NCBI GenBank assembly: GCA_009772985.1
Contig: WOUS01000002.1
Location: 284,684-348,683 of the forward strand
DNA from: Anaerolineaceae bacterium
GTDB taxonomy: Bacteria; Chloroflexota; Anaerolineae; Anaerolineales; Villigracilaceae
Length of the DNA: 64,000 bases
Direction: 5' to 3'
Position numbers and translations under genes: made by a program. The notes under the pieces were generated by a model. It did not search any database, had not been told where the DNA came from, and worked only from the letters and a program-made list of their open reading frames with translations. The first letter of the stretch is position 1; each line of letters begins with the position of its first letter. Shown here piece by piece: positions 44,614 through 52,398 of this stretch.

Positions 44614-45697
44614 CTACGATCCCTTCCGCAGATACGCCTCCATGAACGCGTCCAGGTCGCCGTCCAGCACGGCCTGGGTGTTGCCGGTTTCGTGCTCGGT
44701 GCGGTGGTCCTTCACCATCTGGTACGGATGCAGCACGTACGAGCGGATCTGACTGCCCCACTCGGCCTTGGTGTATTCGCCGCGCAGCACGGCAATCTCT
44801 TCATCCTTCTCGGCCTTCTTGATTTCCAGAAGGCGCGAGCGCAGGATGCGCATGGCGAACTCGCGGTTCTGCGTCTGCGAACGCTCATTCTGGCAGGTGA
44901 CCACCAGCCCGGTCGGCAGGTGCGTGATGCGGATGGCGGTGGCGTTCTTCTGGACATTCTGCCCGCCCGCGCCAGACGATTTAAAAACGTCTATTTTCAA
45001 ATCCGCCGGGGCAATCTGGACCTCGGGACTGTCGAACGCGACCTGGGGCAGGATCTCCACCAGGGCGAACGAGGTATGCCGCCGGTGCGCAGCGTCGAAC
45101 GGCGAGAGGCGCACCAAGCGGTGGACGCCCTTCTCTGAGCGTAAATACCCGAAGGCATACTTTCCGACAACAGAGATGGTCACCGACTTGATGCCTGCCT
45201 CCTCGCCTGCGGTCGTGTCGAGGATCTCGGTCTTGAAGCCGCGCTTCTCGGCCCAGCGCAGGAACGTGCGCATCAGCATCGCAGCCCAGTCCTGCGAATC
45301 GGTCCCGCCCGCGCCGGCATGGATGGCGAGAAAGGCATCCTCGGCATCGTAGGGACCGGAGAGCATCGCCGTGAAGGAACGCTGCCCCAGTTCCGTCTCG
45401 ATGGACGCGATCTCAGCCTCCAGGTCCGGGCGGAGGGATTCGTCGTCCAGCCCGGCCAGTTCGGCCGCGTCGTGCAGGCGGCGCTCGAAGCCGCGCCAGT
45501 CGTCTGCGTCCGAGCGCAGGGCGGCGGCGGTCTTGCTCACCTGCTGGGCATGGGATGGGTTGTCCCAGAAGCCCGCGGCGTTGATCTCTTTTTCGAGTTC
45601 AGCAAGTTGGGATTCTTTGGCGGCTAAGTCAAAGACGCTCCATTAACTGGCGGAGTACGTCCCCTGATGTTTTCAGTCGTGCCAAAAGGTCTTGCAT
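44614..45697 (-). CDS. prfB: Peptide chain release factor 2, with programmed +1 frameshift
   Basis: RF2 releases peptides at UGA and UAA. The ATG at 45697 (GGAGG upstream) opens a 22-codon reading that ends at an in-frame TGA. Slippage at CTT-TGA-C (45634-45628) joins it to the +1 frame, which continues ESQLAELEKEINAAGFWDN to the stop at 44614, giving about 360 residues, normal for RF2. The main frame has the stop-codon-reading SPF in VRLSPFDAAHRR and the catalytic GGQ in GAGGQNVQK. A gene caller that ignores the frameshift would start at an internal codon near 45540. Confidence 0.95.
45628..45643 (-). promoter_or_regulatory. RF2 autoregulatory frameshift site
   Basis: On the minus strand: a GGAG Shine-Dalgarno-like element, three bases, then CTTTGAC. 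This is the classic RF2 slippery site where low RF2 promotes +1 shifting at UGA. The internal SD is shorter than the E. coli AGGGGG. Confidence 0.9.
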
Positions 45698-45714
45698 GGT
45701 TCCTCCGAAACAAT

Positions 45715-45784
45715 GTAGGGGCGAGGCTTGTCCTCGCCCAGGGCGACCATCCCCTTTCGGGGACGATGCAAAGGTCGCCCCTAC
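45715..45784. repeat. GTAGGGGCGA palindrome overlapping the ftsY stop codon
   Basis: GTAGGGGCGA (45715-45724) and TCGCCCCTAC (45775-45784) are perfect 10-bp ends, with nested internal arms (GAGGCTTGTCCTC, CCCCTTTCGGGG). The ftsY stop TAG lies inside the right end. Confidence 0.75.
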
Positions 45785-46689
45785 GAATTCATAATCCCTT
45801 TCACAAACGCCTCCGGGTCGAAAGGTGTCAAGTCTTCGGGCTTCTCGCCCAACCCGGCGAATAAAATCGGCAGGCCGAGTTCACGCTGGATGGCAAAGGC
45901 CATGCCGCCGCGCGCCGAGGTGTCGAGTTTTGCCAGGATGATGCCGGTCACGCTGACGGCCTGCTTGAACGCCCGCGCCTGCGCCAGCGCATTCTGCCCG
46001 GTGGTGGCGTCCAGCACCAGCCAGACGGCGTGCGGCGCGCCCGCCAGCGCCTTGCCAGCCACACGCTGGACTTTCTTGAGTTCCTCCATCAGGTTGTAAC
46101 GCGTGTGCAGGCGTCCGGCGGTGTCCACCAGCGCCAGGTCGTACCCTTTCGTGACCGCAGACTGGATGCCGTCGTAGACGACCGCGCCGGGGTCGGACCC
46201 CATCTGCCCGGCGATGATGGGCAGGTTCAGCCGCCCGGCCCAGACCTGCAACTGGTCCACGGCCGCGGCGCGGAAGGTGTCGGCGGCGACGAGCAGGACG
46301 CGCTTGCCGTCGTCTGCAAAGCGGCGGCCCAGTTTGGCGATGGTGGTCGTCTTGCCGGAGCCGTTGACGCCGACCAGCAGGATGACCGCCGGTTTGGCCG
46401 GGAATTCCAGCGCGGGAGGCGGGTCGAGACGGGCGAGCAGTTCCGCCTCGAGCAGGGACTGGAGTTCGGAAGCGCGCGTCAGGCCCCCGGTCCGCACGCC
46501 GCCCCGCAGCGCTTCGATGACCGAGGCAGTCGTCTCCAGCCCCAGGTCCGCCTGGATGAGCAGCGCTTCCAGTTCGTCCCAGGTGTCGGGCTTGATCTCG
46601 GTCGCGCCGAAAAGACCGGCGAGGCGGCCAAAGGTCGCCTTGCTGCTGCGGGCGAGTCCTTCCTTCCAGCGCGAGAACAGTTCGGGCAT
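45781..46689 (-). CDS. ftsY: FtsY, SRP receptor GTPase
   Basis: 302 residues from the ATG at 46689, 7 nt after a TATAAT box. NG-domain motifs: GVNGSGKTTTIAKL, DTFRAAAVDQL, DTAGRLHT, LDATTGQNA, LAKLDTSARGG and the closing GLGEKPEDLTPFD. FtsY docks the signal recognition particle and its ribosome at the membrane. The acidic A domain is absent or minimal, as in many bacteria outside the Proteobacteria. The frame upstream of the ATG (starting MRQAQKG) runs through the promoter and is rejected. The last codons lie in a palindromic repeat. Confidence 0.95.
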   Translation of the reverse strand: MPELFSRWKEGLARSSKATFGRLAGLFGATEIKPDTWDELEALLIQADLGLETTASVIEALRGGVRTGGLTRASELQSLLEAELLARLDPPPALEFPAKPAVILLVGVNGSGKTTTIAKLGRRFADDGKRVLLVAADTFRAAAVDQLQVWAGRLNLPIIAGQMGSDPGAVVYDGIQSAVTKGYDLALVDTAGRLHTRYNLMEELKKVQRVAGKALAGAPHAVWLVLDATTGQNALAQARAFKQAVSVTGIILAKLDTSARGGMAFAIQRELGLPILFAGLGEKPEDLTPFDPEAFVKGIMNS

Positions 46690-46696
46690 GGGCGTG

Positions 46697-46702
46697 ATTA
46701 TA
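46697..46702 (-). promoter_or_regulatory. -10 box of ftsY (leaderless-type)
   Basis: TATAAT with only 7 nt to the ftsY ATG, so transcription would start at or next to the start codon. No clear -35 and no Shine-Dalgarno. Confidence 0.6.
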
Positions 46703-46761
46703 CCGGATGTGCAACCTTTTTGCGCCTGGCGCATCGAAAGAGGGCGCCAAAATTTTTATGA

Positions 46762-46767
46762 TATACT
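46762..46767 (+). promoter_or_regulatory. -10 box of the OsmC-like gene
   Basis: TATACT 21 nt upstream of the ATG, followed by a GGAGG ribosome site; divergent from the ftsY -10. Confidence 0.5.
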
Positions 46768-46788
46768 CGCCCCCGACACGGAGGAACC

Positions 46789-47223
46789 ATGAACGAAGGC
46801 TGGACCGAAATCACTGCTGATTGGAAAGGGGAATTGACTTTCATTGGAGAGAACGGCGCCGGCGGATCCGTGCAGATGGGCGCGCTGAACGACAAGCCCG
46901 GCACGGGACCGATGCAACTGCTGCTCGTGGCGCTGGCCGGATGCACCGGAATGGACATCGTGTCCATCCTGCGGAAGAAGAGGATCAAACTGACGGATAT
47001 GAAGGTCAACGTCCGGGGCCGCCGGGCCGACGACCACCCCATGGTCTGGAAAGAGATCGAAGTGACCTACCTGATCTGGGGCGCTGACCTCAAACCGAAA
47101 GACGTGGAACAGGCCATCCAATTGTCCGAGGAAAAGTACTGCTCGGTCGGAATCATGCTCGGCAAGGATGCAAAGATCAAGTCGTCCTATCGGATATTCA
47201 AGCCCGGCGAAAAAGCCGGATAA
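46789..47223 (+). CDS. OsmC/Ohr-family protein
   Basis: 144 residues with GGAGG upstream. OsmC fold with the two redox cysteines at family positions: Cys52 (VALAGCTGMD) and Cys118 (EEKYCSVG). OsmC/Ohr proteins reduce organic hydroperoxides using these thiols. It lies 32 nt upstream of a thioredoxin, a plausible reductant. Subfamily (OsmC, Ohr or YhfA-like) is not resolved; the short N-terminus is YhfA-like. Confidence 0.88.
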   Translation: MNEGWTEITADWKGELTFIGENGAGGSVQMGALNDKPGTGPMQLLLVALAGCTGMDIVSILRKKRIKLTDMKVNVRGRRADDHPMVWKEIEVTYLIWGADLKPKDVEQAIQLSEEKYCSVGIMLGKDAKIKSSYRIFKPGEKAG

Positions 47224-47255
47224 CCTCATCCATCTTTCATCATTCAGGAGAACTT

Positions 47256-47606
47256 ATGAACGACGAACCGATCCATGTCACTGACGCCGCGTTCGAGAAA
47301 ACCGTGCTTCAGAACCCCCTGCCCGTTATCGTGGACTTCTGGGCGCCCTGGTGCGGCCCGTGCAAGATGATTGGCCCGATGCTGGAAAAGATCGGCAAGG
47401 AAAATGGCGGCAAACTGATTGTCGCCAAGGTCAATACAGACGAGAACCCGGAATGGGCTGGCAAGTACGGCGTGCAGGGCATTCCCACCCTGCTGTTCAT
47501 CTTCGGCGGCAAGATCGTCCACCGCCAGGTGGGCGCGCTGCCTGAGCGGATGCTGCGCGAGGCCGTGGCGCAGTTCCTGGAAGCGACCGCCCAACCCAAA
47601 CAATGA
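47256..47606 (+). CDS. trxA: Thioredoxin
   Basis: 116 residues with AGGAGA upstream. Thioredoxin fold with the active site WCGPCK (Cys33, Cys36), the cis-proline loop GIPTLLFIFGG and a C-terminal helix. It is a cytosolic disulfide reductant. Probably co-transcribed with the OsmC-like gene and the downstream lipoprotein. Confidence 0.95.
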   Translation: MNDEPIHVTDAAFEKTVLQNPLPVIVDFWAPWCGPCKMIGPMLEKIGKENGGKLIVAKVNTDENPEWAGKYGVQGIPTLLFIFGGKIVHRQVGALPERMLREAVAQFLEATAQPKQ

Positions 47607-47616
47607 GCAGCAAGCC

Positions 47617-48162
47617 ATGAAACGCCTGCTCCTTCTCGCTGCCACCCTGACCGTGGTGCTGAGCGCGTGCGCCCCAGCCGCCACCCCCGCCCCCACGCCC
47701 GAACCGCCGGACATTGACGCCACAGTCGGCGCGCTGGCCGAGACGATGGTCGCCGGGACCCTGACGGCCATCCCGACCGCGACGCTGCTCCCGACCGATA
47801 CGCCTTTCCCCACGCCAACGCTGACGCCGGCCGCCACGCCCACGATCACGCCGACTATCGCGCCAACTACCGCGCCGCGTCCATTTGCCTGCAACCCCGA
47901 CGGGCGCGTCCTGGCACAAATGGAGTTTCGGAACAACTCCAGCCAGCAGGTGCTGGCCGTGCTCTCCTCCCCGATCTGCTATCGGGAATTTTCCATCACC
48001 CCGGGCGCATCCGTCACCCAGACCGTGCCGGTGGACACGTACTCCTACTATGGGTACATCGGCAGCGACGCGGGTTTCAGCGGGTCGGTCTGGCTGAGCG
48101 ACAACATCCACGCCTGGGTGCTGCACATCTCGGATACCGGCGCGATTCTGGAAACGCCGTAA
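47617..48162 (+). CDS. Lipoprotein with Thr/Pro-rich stalk
   Basis: 181 residues from the ATG at 47617, 10 nt after the trxA stop. A lipoprotein signal peptide ends in LSAC (lipidated Cys at about 18). A TPTATLLPT-like low-complexity stalk (about 20-85) holds a small C-terminal beta domain (about 88-181) with two cysteines (ACNPDG, PICYRE). It is surface-anchored. The C-terminal domain is not recognised. The Thr-Pro stalk type recurs in the TadE-like protein at 50706. Confidence 0.8.
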   Translation: MKRLLLLAATLTVVLSACAPAATPAPTPEPPDIDATVGALAETMVAGTLTAIPTATLLPTDTPFPTPTLTPAATPTITPTIAPTTAPRPFACNPDGRVLAQMEFRNNSSQQVLAVLSSPICYREFSITPGASVTQTVPVDTYSYYGYIGSDAGFSGSVWLSDNIHAWVLHISDTGAILETP

Positions 48163-48164
48163 TC

Positions 48165-48203
48165 ATCCGCAGATTGCGCAGATGCCGCAGATAAAATCAT
48201 CTG
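48165..48203. repeat. Dispersed CCGCAGATT repeat fragment (copy 4)
   Basis: CCGCAGATTGCGCAGATGCC with a partial right arm (ATCATCTGCTGAT). It is immediately followed by the second copy of the 100-bp element, the same pairing as at 27803-27971. Confidence 0.65.
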
Positions 48204-48214
48204 CTGATTAAACG

Positions 48215-48314
48215 GTTCTCTGGGAATCGCCGTGATGTAGGGGCAGACCTGGGTGTCCGCCCGGGCGAACACGCAGGTTCGCCTCTACGTGTGGGGGTAT
48301 ATCACGGCAACTCC
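48215..48314. repeat. 100-bp dispersed MITE-like element, copy 2
   Basis: Three mismatches in 100 bp against 27872-27971, with the same inverted ends and orientation. Confidence 0.8.
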
Positions 48315-48335
48315 CAATGAGCCGATTAAACAACG

Positions 48336-48364
48336 CCTCCCGGAGACTGTCAGCCTCCGGGAGG
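48336..48364. terminator. Terminator between lipoprotein and murA
   Basis: CCTCCCGGAG / CTCCGGGAGG, a 10-bp stem followed by TTTG; it lies between two convergent genes. Confidence 0.7.
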
Positions 48365-48400
48365 TTTGCATTGGAAATCAGTTGGCGTTAAACAGGGTAA

Positions 48401-48421
48401 GGCGAAATTAATTTCGCCCTA
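48401..48421. repeat. GTAGGGCGAAAT palindrome at the murA stop
   Basis: GGCGAAAT and ATTTCGCC are perfect 8-bp arms around TA. On the minus strand the murA stop TAG begins the element (GTAGGGCGAAAT), like the ftsY case. Confidence 0.65.
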
Positions 48422-49702
48422 CTGTTCGCGCTCGCGGACGATGCTGGCGCCGAGCGAGCGGAACTTCGCGTCCACGTTCTCGTAGCCGCGGTCAATCTGC
48501 CCCACGTTGCGGATGGTGGAGGTCCCCTTGGCGGCCAGCGCCGCCAGCAGGAGCGACATGCCGGCGCGGATGTCGGGGCTTTCCACCTTCTCGCCGTAGA
48601 GCCGCGCCGGGCCGGTGACGATGACGCGGTGCGGGTCGCACAGCACGATCTGCGCGCCCATCGAAACCAGTTTGTCGGTGAAGAACATCCGGCTGGGGTA
48701 CATCCAATCGTGGAACAGCACACTGCCGCGCGCCTGCGTGGCCACCGTGATGGCGATGCTGTTCAGGTCCGTGGGGAAGCCCGGCCAGACGTTGGTCTTG
48801 ATCTCCGGGATGGCGTCGCCCAGGTCGGGTTCGATGCGCAGGCGCTGGTGCGCCGGCACAACGATATCCTCCCCGTCCACGGCCCAGTCCACGCCCAGGC
48901 GGTTGAAAACGATGCGCACCATGTGGAGGTACTCCGGCCCGGCCCGGCGGATGCGCACCTCGCCGCGCGTGACCACCGCCGCGCCGATGAAACTGACCAC
49001 CTCCAGGTAATCCGGCCCGATGGTGAACTCGCCGCCGTGCAGCCCGTCCACGCCTTCAATCGTCAGCGTGTTGGACCCGATGCCGGTGATGCCCGCCCCG
49101 AGCGTGTTCAGCATCCGGCAGAGTTCCTGCACGTGCGGCTCGGAAGCGGCGTTGCGCAGGATGGTCGTCCCTTTTGCCGTGACAGCCGCCATGATGGCAT
49201 TCTCGGTGCCGGTCACGGACGCCTCATCGAGCAGGATGTCGGCCCCCCGCAAGCGGCGGGCCGAGAACTCGAACGAGCGCTCGTAGCGGACTTTCGCGCC
49301 AAGAGCCTTCAGCGCCAGGATGTGCGTATCCACGCGGCGGCGGCCGATCACGTCCCCGCCGGGGGGCGGGAGACGCAGGATGCCGGCGCGGGCGGTCATC
49401 GGTCCGGCCAGCAGGATGGAGGCGCGGATGCGGCGGCAGAGGTCCGGGTCGAGGTCGGCAGGCCGCACGGTGCGGGCCCGGATGCGCCAGGAATTGTTCC
49501 CCAGGTCCTTTATTTCGACGCCCAGGCTGGCGATCAGTTTGCGCATGTCGGCCACGTCGCGGATGTTCGGCAGGTTGTGCAAAACCACCGGCTCGTCGGT
49601 CAGGAGCGCGGCCGCCAGGATCGGCAGGGCGGCGTTCTTGTTGCCGGCCGGGGTGATCTCCCCTTTCAGGGGGATGCCCCCCTCGATGATGAATTTCTCC
49701 AT
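48419..49702 (-). CDS. murA: MurA, UDP-GlcNAc enolpyruvyltransferase with Asp in place of the catalytic Cys
   Basis: 427 residues with GGAGA upstream. MurA adds enolpyruvate from PEP to UDP-GlcNAc, the first committed step of peptidoglycan synthesis. GNKNAALPILAA (N-terminus), RRIRASILLAGP and the family core are intact. The active-site loop reads PPPGGDVIGRR, with Asp117 where most MurAs have Cys115. The same Asp is natural in mycobacterial and chlamydial MurA and makes the enzyme insensitive to fosfomycin. Length is normal. It is convergent with the trxA-lipoprotein unit. Confidence 0.95.
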   Translation of the reverse strand: MEKFIIEGGIPLKGEITPAGNKNAALPILAAALLTDEPVVLHNLPNIRDVADMRKLIASLGVEIKDLGNNSWRIRARTVRPADLDPDLCRRIRASILLAGPMTARAGILRLPPPGGDVIGRRRVDTHILALKALGAKVRYERSFEFSARRLRGADILLDEASVTGTENAIMAAVTAKGTTILRNAASEPHVQELCRMLNTLGAGITGIGSNTLTIEGVDGLHGGEFTIGPDYLEVVSFIGAAVVTRGEVRIRRAGPEYLHMVRIVFNRLGVDWAVDGEDIVVPAHQRLRIEPDLGDAIPEIKTNVWPGFPTDLNSIAITVATQARGSVLFHDWMYPSRMFFTDKLVSMGAQIVLCDPHRVIVTGPARLYGEKVESPDIRAGMSLLLAALAAKGTSTIRNVGQIDRGYENVDAKFRSLGASIVREREQ

Positions 49703-49840
49703 ACGGTCTCCTTCTTGCTGCCCGGATTGTATGCTACTTTTACGATTCCGCCAAGCGAGGGCGGTTCCGGGTCAGATACGGCGGTTACGCGCAGCCCAAC
49801 TTTGCAATTCCATTAAGATGATGCGAGGGGGCAATTCAGA

Positions 49841-49846
49841 TATAAT
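49841..49846 (+). promoter_or_regulatory. -10 box of the prepilin peptidase gene (leaderless-type)
   Basis: TATAAT ends 6 nt before the GTG start codon, with no Shine-Dalgarno between them. Confidence 0.55.
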
Positions 49847-49852
49847 GATCGT

Positions 49853-50641
49853 GTGAATCTCACCCTTGCCATCCCGCTGCTGGCCGGACTGGCGGCCTGG
49901 ATCGTGACCAACCTCCTGGCCGACACGCTCCCATTCACGCCGGCCAAAGCCCCGCACTGCGGGAACGCGGCCTGCCGCGCCCCCCTCCCCTGGCAGGACT
50001 ACCTGCTCCTGCGGCGCTGCCCGAAATGCGGCCAGCCGCGCCGCGCCCGGACCTGGGTCCTGCTGGCGCTCCTGCTGGCGGCCTCCTTCTACATCTGGCT
50101 GTCGCCGCCGAGAGACATCGGCTACGCCGGCGGATTGGTCGTCTTTGTGTACCTGACCAGTGTGGCGGTCATTGACCTGGAACACCGCCTGATCCTGCAG
50201 CCGCTCAGCATTGCCGGGCTTTTCATCGGCGCGGGGACCGGATTCCTGATGGTGGAGGACTGGTGGAATGTGCCGCTTGGCGCGGTTGCCGGCTTTGCCA
50301 TCCTGGGTATTTTCTACCTGTTCGGGAAGTTGTTCGTCCGGTTGAACGCCCGCCGGCTGGGCACAAATGCAGGCGGCGAGGAAGCGCTCGGCCGCGGCGA
50401 CATCACACTGGCGATCATCCTCGGGCTGATGCTCGGCTGGCCGCTCATCTGGTTCGGCATCCTGCTCGGGGTGCTGCTGGCCGGGGCGGTGAGCCTGGTC
50501 ATCATCCTCTGGCTGGTGATCACCCGGCGCTACAAGGAACAGGCTTTCGGCATCTTTATCCCGCTTGGGCCGGGATTCATCCTGGCCGCGATGGTGATCC
50601 TGTACTTCCCGCTTTATCTCGCCGTCATAGTCCCACGGTAG
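49853..50641 (+). CDS. Type IV prepilin peptidase (A24 family)
   Basis: 262 residues from a GTG. Seven to eight hydrophobic helices carry the two catalytic aspartates, Asp108 (AVIDLEHRL) and Asp183 (ALGRGD, the GxGD motif). An N-terminal loop has a zinc-type tetracysteine (Cys36, Cys41, Cys56, Cys59). It cleaves the leader of type IV or Tad pseudopilins in the membrane. The genes that follow encode TadE/TadG-like substrates. Confidence 0.92.
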   Translation: MNLTLAIPLLAGLAAWIVTNLLADTLPFTPAKAPHCGNAACRAPLPWQDYLLLRRCPKCGQPRRARTWVLLALLLAASFYIWLSPPRDIGYAGGLVVFVYLTSVAVIDLEHRLILQPLSIAGLFIGAGTGFLMVEDWWNVPLGAVAGFAILGIFYLFGKLFVRLNARRLGTNAGGEEALGRGDITLAIILGLMLGWPLIWFGILLGVLLAGAVSLVIILWLVITRRYKEQAFGIFIPLGPGFILAAMVILYFPLYLAVIVPR

Positions 50642-50705
50642 GATTGCAATCAAGACAATGAGGCCTAAACTTGGCGGCAAACGAACCGTTTTTGCGGAGT
50701 AGGAT

Positions 50706-51866
50706 ATGTTCCTGAGACGATTGCACCCGAAACAACGAACGCGCGCCCAGAGCATGGTGGAATTTGCCCTGGTGCTCCCGATTCTCCTGCTGGTCATTTA
50801 TGGAATGCTGGAGGTCGGGCGGCTGATCTTTATTTACAGCATCGTAGCCACTGCCAGCCGCGAGGCGGCGCGCTACGGCTCAGCCACCGGCCTGAACGTG
50901 CCGGGCGGGATACCCCGCTACCGGGATTGCGCGGGCATCCGCGCCGCGGCGCAGAACGCGGATTTCCTGGACGCCATTGACGACGCGAACATCACCATCC
51001 AGTACGACCACGGCCCCGGCACGGCGGTGTTTTCCAGCTGCCCGCCGGCGTCCGTGGTCAACGGCGACAGGATCACGGTCCGAGTGACCGCCGAGTTCGT
51101 TCCCCTGGCGGCCATCGTCCCGCTGGACCCGATGACCGTCCGCTCGTTCAATGCGCGCACCATCCTGGTCAACATCACGGTGGCCGGCTCGGCCCTCCCG
51201 CCGCCGACCGTCGCGCCGCCTCCGCCCACCAACACGTTTACGCCAACCACCGAATATACGCCCACCAATACCATCGAACCGACGGCCACGCTCACGCCCA
51301 CAGAGACCTTCACGCCGACAGCGACCAATGATTACACACCAACGCCGACATTCTCGCCGACGCTGACATTCACACCGACGCTGACCTTCACGCCAACGGA
51401 TACGGCCACGCCAACCGGCATAAGCACCGATACGCCTGTCCCGACCGCCACGGCAACGGCGGTGAACTGCTACATGGTGATGCACGGCGCAATCACCACG
51501 CAGGACAACACCATGCTCATGCCCATCCAGAACAATACCGGGGCGGCGCTGACCGTGACGCAGATCTTCGTGCAATGGAACCACGATCGTGGCAACCAGC
51601 CCCCTGGCGACTGGGACGTGCGCCTGCGGAGCATCACACTGGCTGGAGATGTCATCTGGACGGGCGATGCGCCCGGTCCGACCCTGACGCTGGCGTTCGT
51701 TCCCGGTGCGGGTATCACCCTGCCGACCGGCCTGAACAATATTATCTTTACTTTCCATCAAAGTTACGACAATTTGGACGGTACCGAGCGCGTCACCATG
51801 CAGTTCGCGAACAACGGCTGCGCCAATTACACGCTCGATTCATGGGTCGTTACACCGGTACCGTAA
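50706..51866 (+). CDS. TadE-like pseudopilin with Thr/Pro-rich stalk and C-terminal beta domain
   Basis: 386 residues. A basic N-terminus and the TadE signature RAQSMVEFALVLPILLLVIYG (one TM) precede an extracytoplasmic domain (about 45-155). A long TPT-type stalk (about 165-255) and a C-terminal beta-rich domain (about 258-386) follow. TadE proteins are minor pseudopilins of the Tad adhesive pilus. The extra stalk and domain are not part of ordinary TadE and suggest a surface-displayed module. The stalk DNA is repetitive. Confidence 0.85.
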   Translation: MFLRRLHPKQRTRAQSMVEFALVLPILLLVIYGMLEVGRLIFIYSIVATASREAARYGSATGLNVPGGIPRYRDCAGIRAAAQNADFLDAIDDANITIQYDHGPGTAVFSSCPPASVVNGDRITVRVTAEFVPLAAIVPLDPMTVRSFNARTILVNITVAGSALPPPTVAPPPPTNTFTPTTEYTPTNTIEPTATLTPTETFTPTATNDYTPTPTFSPTLTFTPTLTFTPTDTATPTGISTDTPVPTATATAVNCYMVMHGAITTQDNTMLMPIQNNTGAALTVTQIFVQWNHDRGNQPPGDWDVRLRSITLAGDVIWTGDAPGPTLTLAFVPGAGITLPTGLNNIIFTFHQSYDNLDGTERVTMQFANNGCANYTLDSWVVTPVP

Positions 51867-51883
51867 ACCAGAGGAACCAGCAG

Positions 51884-52366
51884 ATGAAAAAAAACGCCAA
51901 GAAAAAACCTGCACAAAGCGGCCAGAGCCTGGTCGAATTTGCCCTGGCTCTTACGCTGATGCTTACGCTGGTGGCCGGGGCGGTTGACCTGGGCAGCGCA
52001 TTCTTCGCCTACATCGCCCTCCGCGACGCCGCGCAGGAGGGAGCGCTGTACGGCTCCATCGCGGCGGTTGTGGAAGATCCGAATGGGACAATGGGAGTAT
52101 ACGATGCAGGCGAACCGCTCAATACTGCCGCCATCATCAACCGCGTCCGCCAATCCTCCGACCAGCCGGTGGATTTGACGGATGTAACCAATGTCACCGT
52201 CGCCGTTTCCGCGACCAATCCGCCCTGCGCAGGCGGCGGGATCACGGTCACGGTCGCCTACAATTACCAGATAACCATGCCATTTATCGGCGCCATCATC
52301 GGTTCGCAAACCATCCCTGTCCGCGCGTCGGTCACGAATACCATTCTCAAGCCGGCCTGTCCATGA
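51884..52366 (+). CDS. TadE-like pseudopilin
   Basis: 160 residues from the ATG at 51884 with GAGGAACC upstream. A Lys-rich N-terminus, GQSLVEFALALTLMLTLVAG, one TM helix, then a compact extracytoplasmic domain with one Cys. It is probably a minor pseudopilin processed by the peptidase upstream. It lies 17 nt after the previous gene and 32 nt before the next. Confidence 0.85.
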   Translation: MKKNAKKKPAQSGQSLVEFALALTLMLTLVAGAVDLGSAFFAYIALRDAAQEGALYGSIAAVVEDPNGTMGVYDAGEPLNTAAIINRVRQSSDQPVDLTDVTNVTVAVSATNPPCAGGGITVTVAYNYQITMPFIGAIIGSQTIPVRASVTNTILKPACP

Positions 52367-52398
52367 CCGGCGAGAGTTCTGTCCTGGAGGAGGCACAC

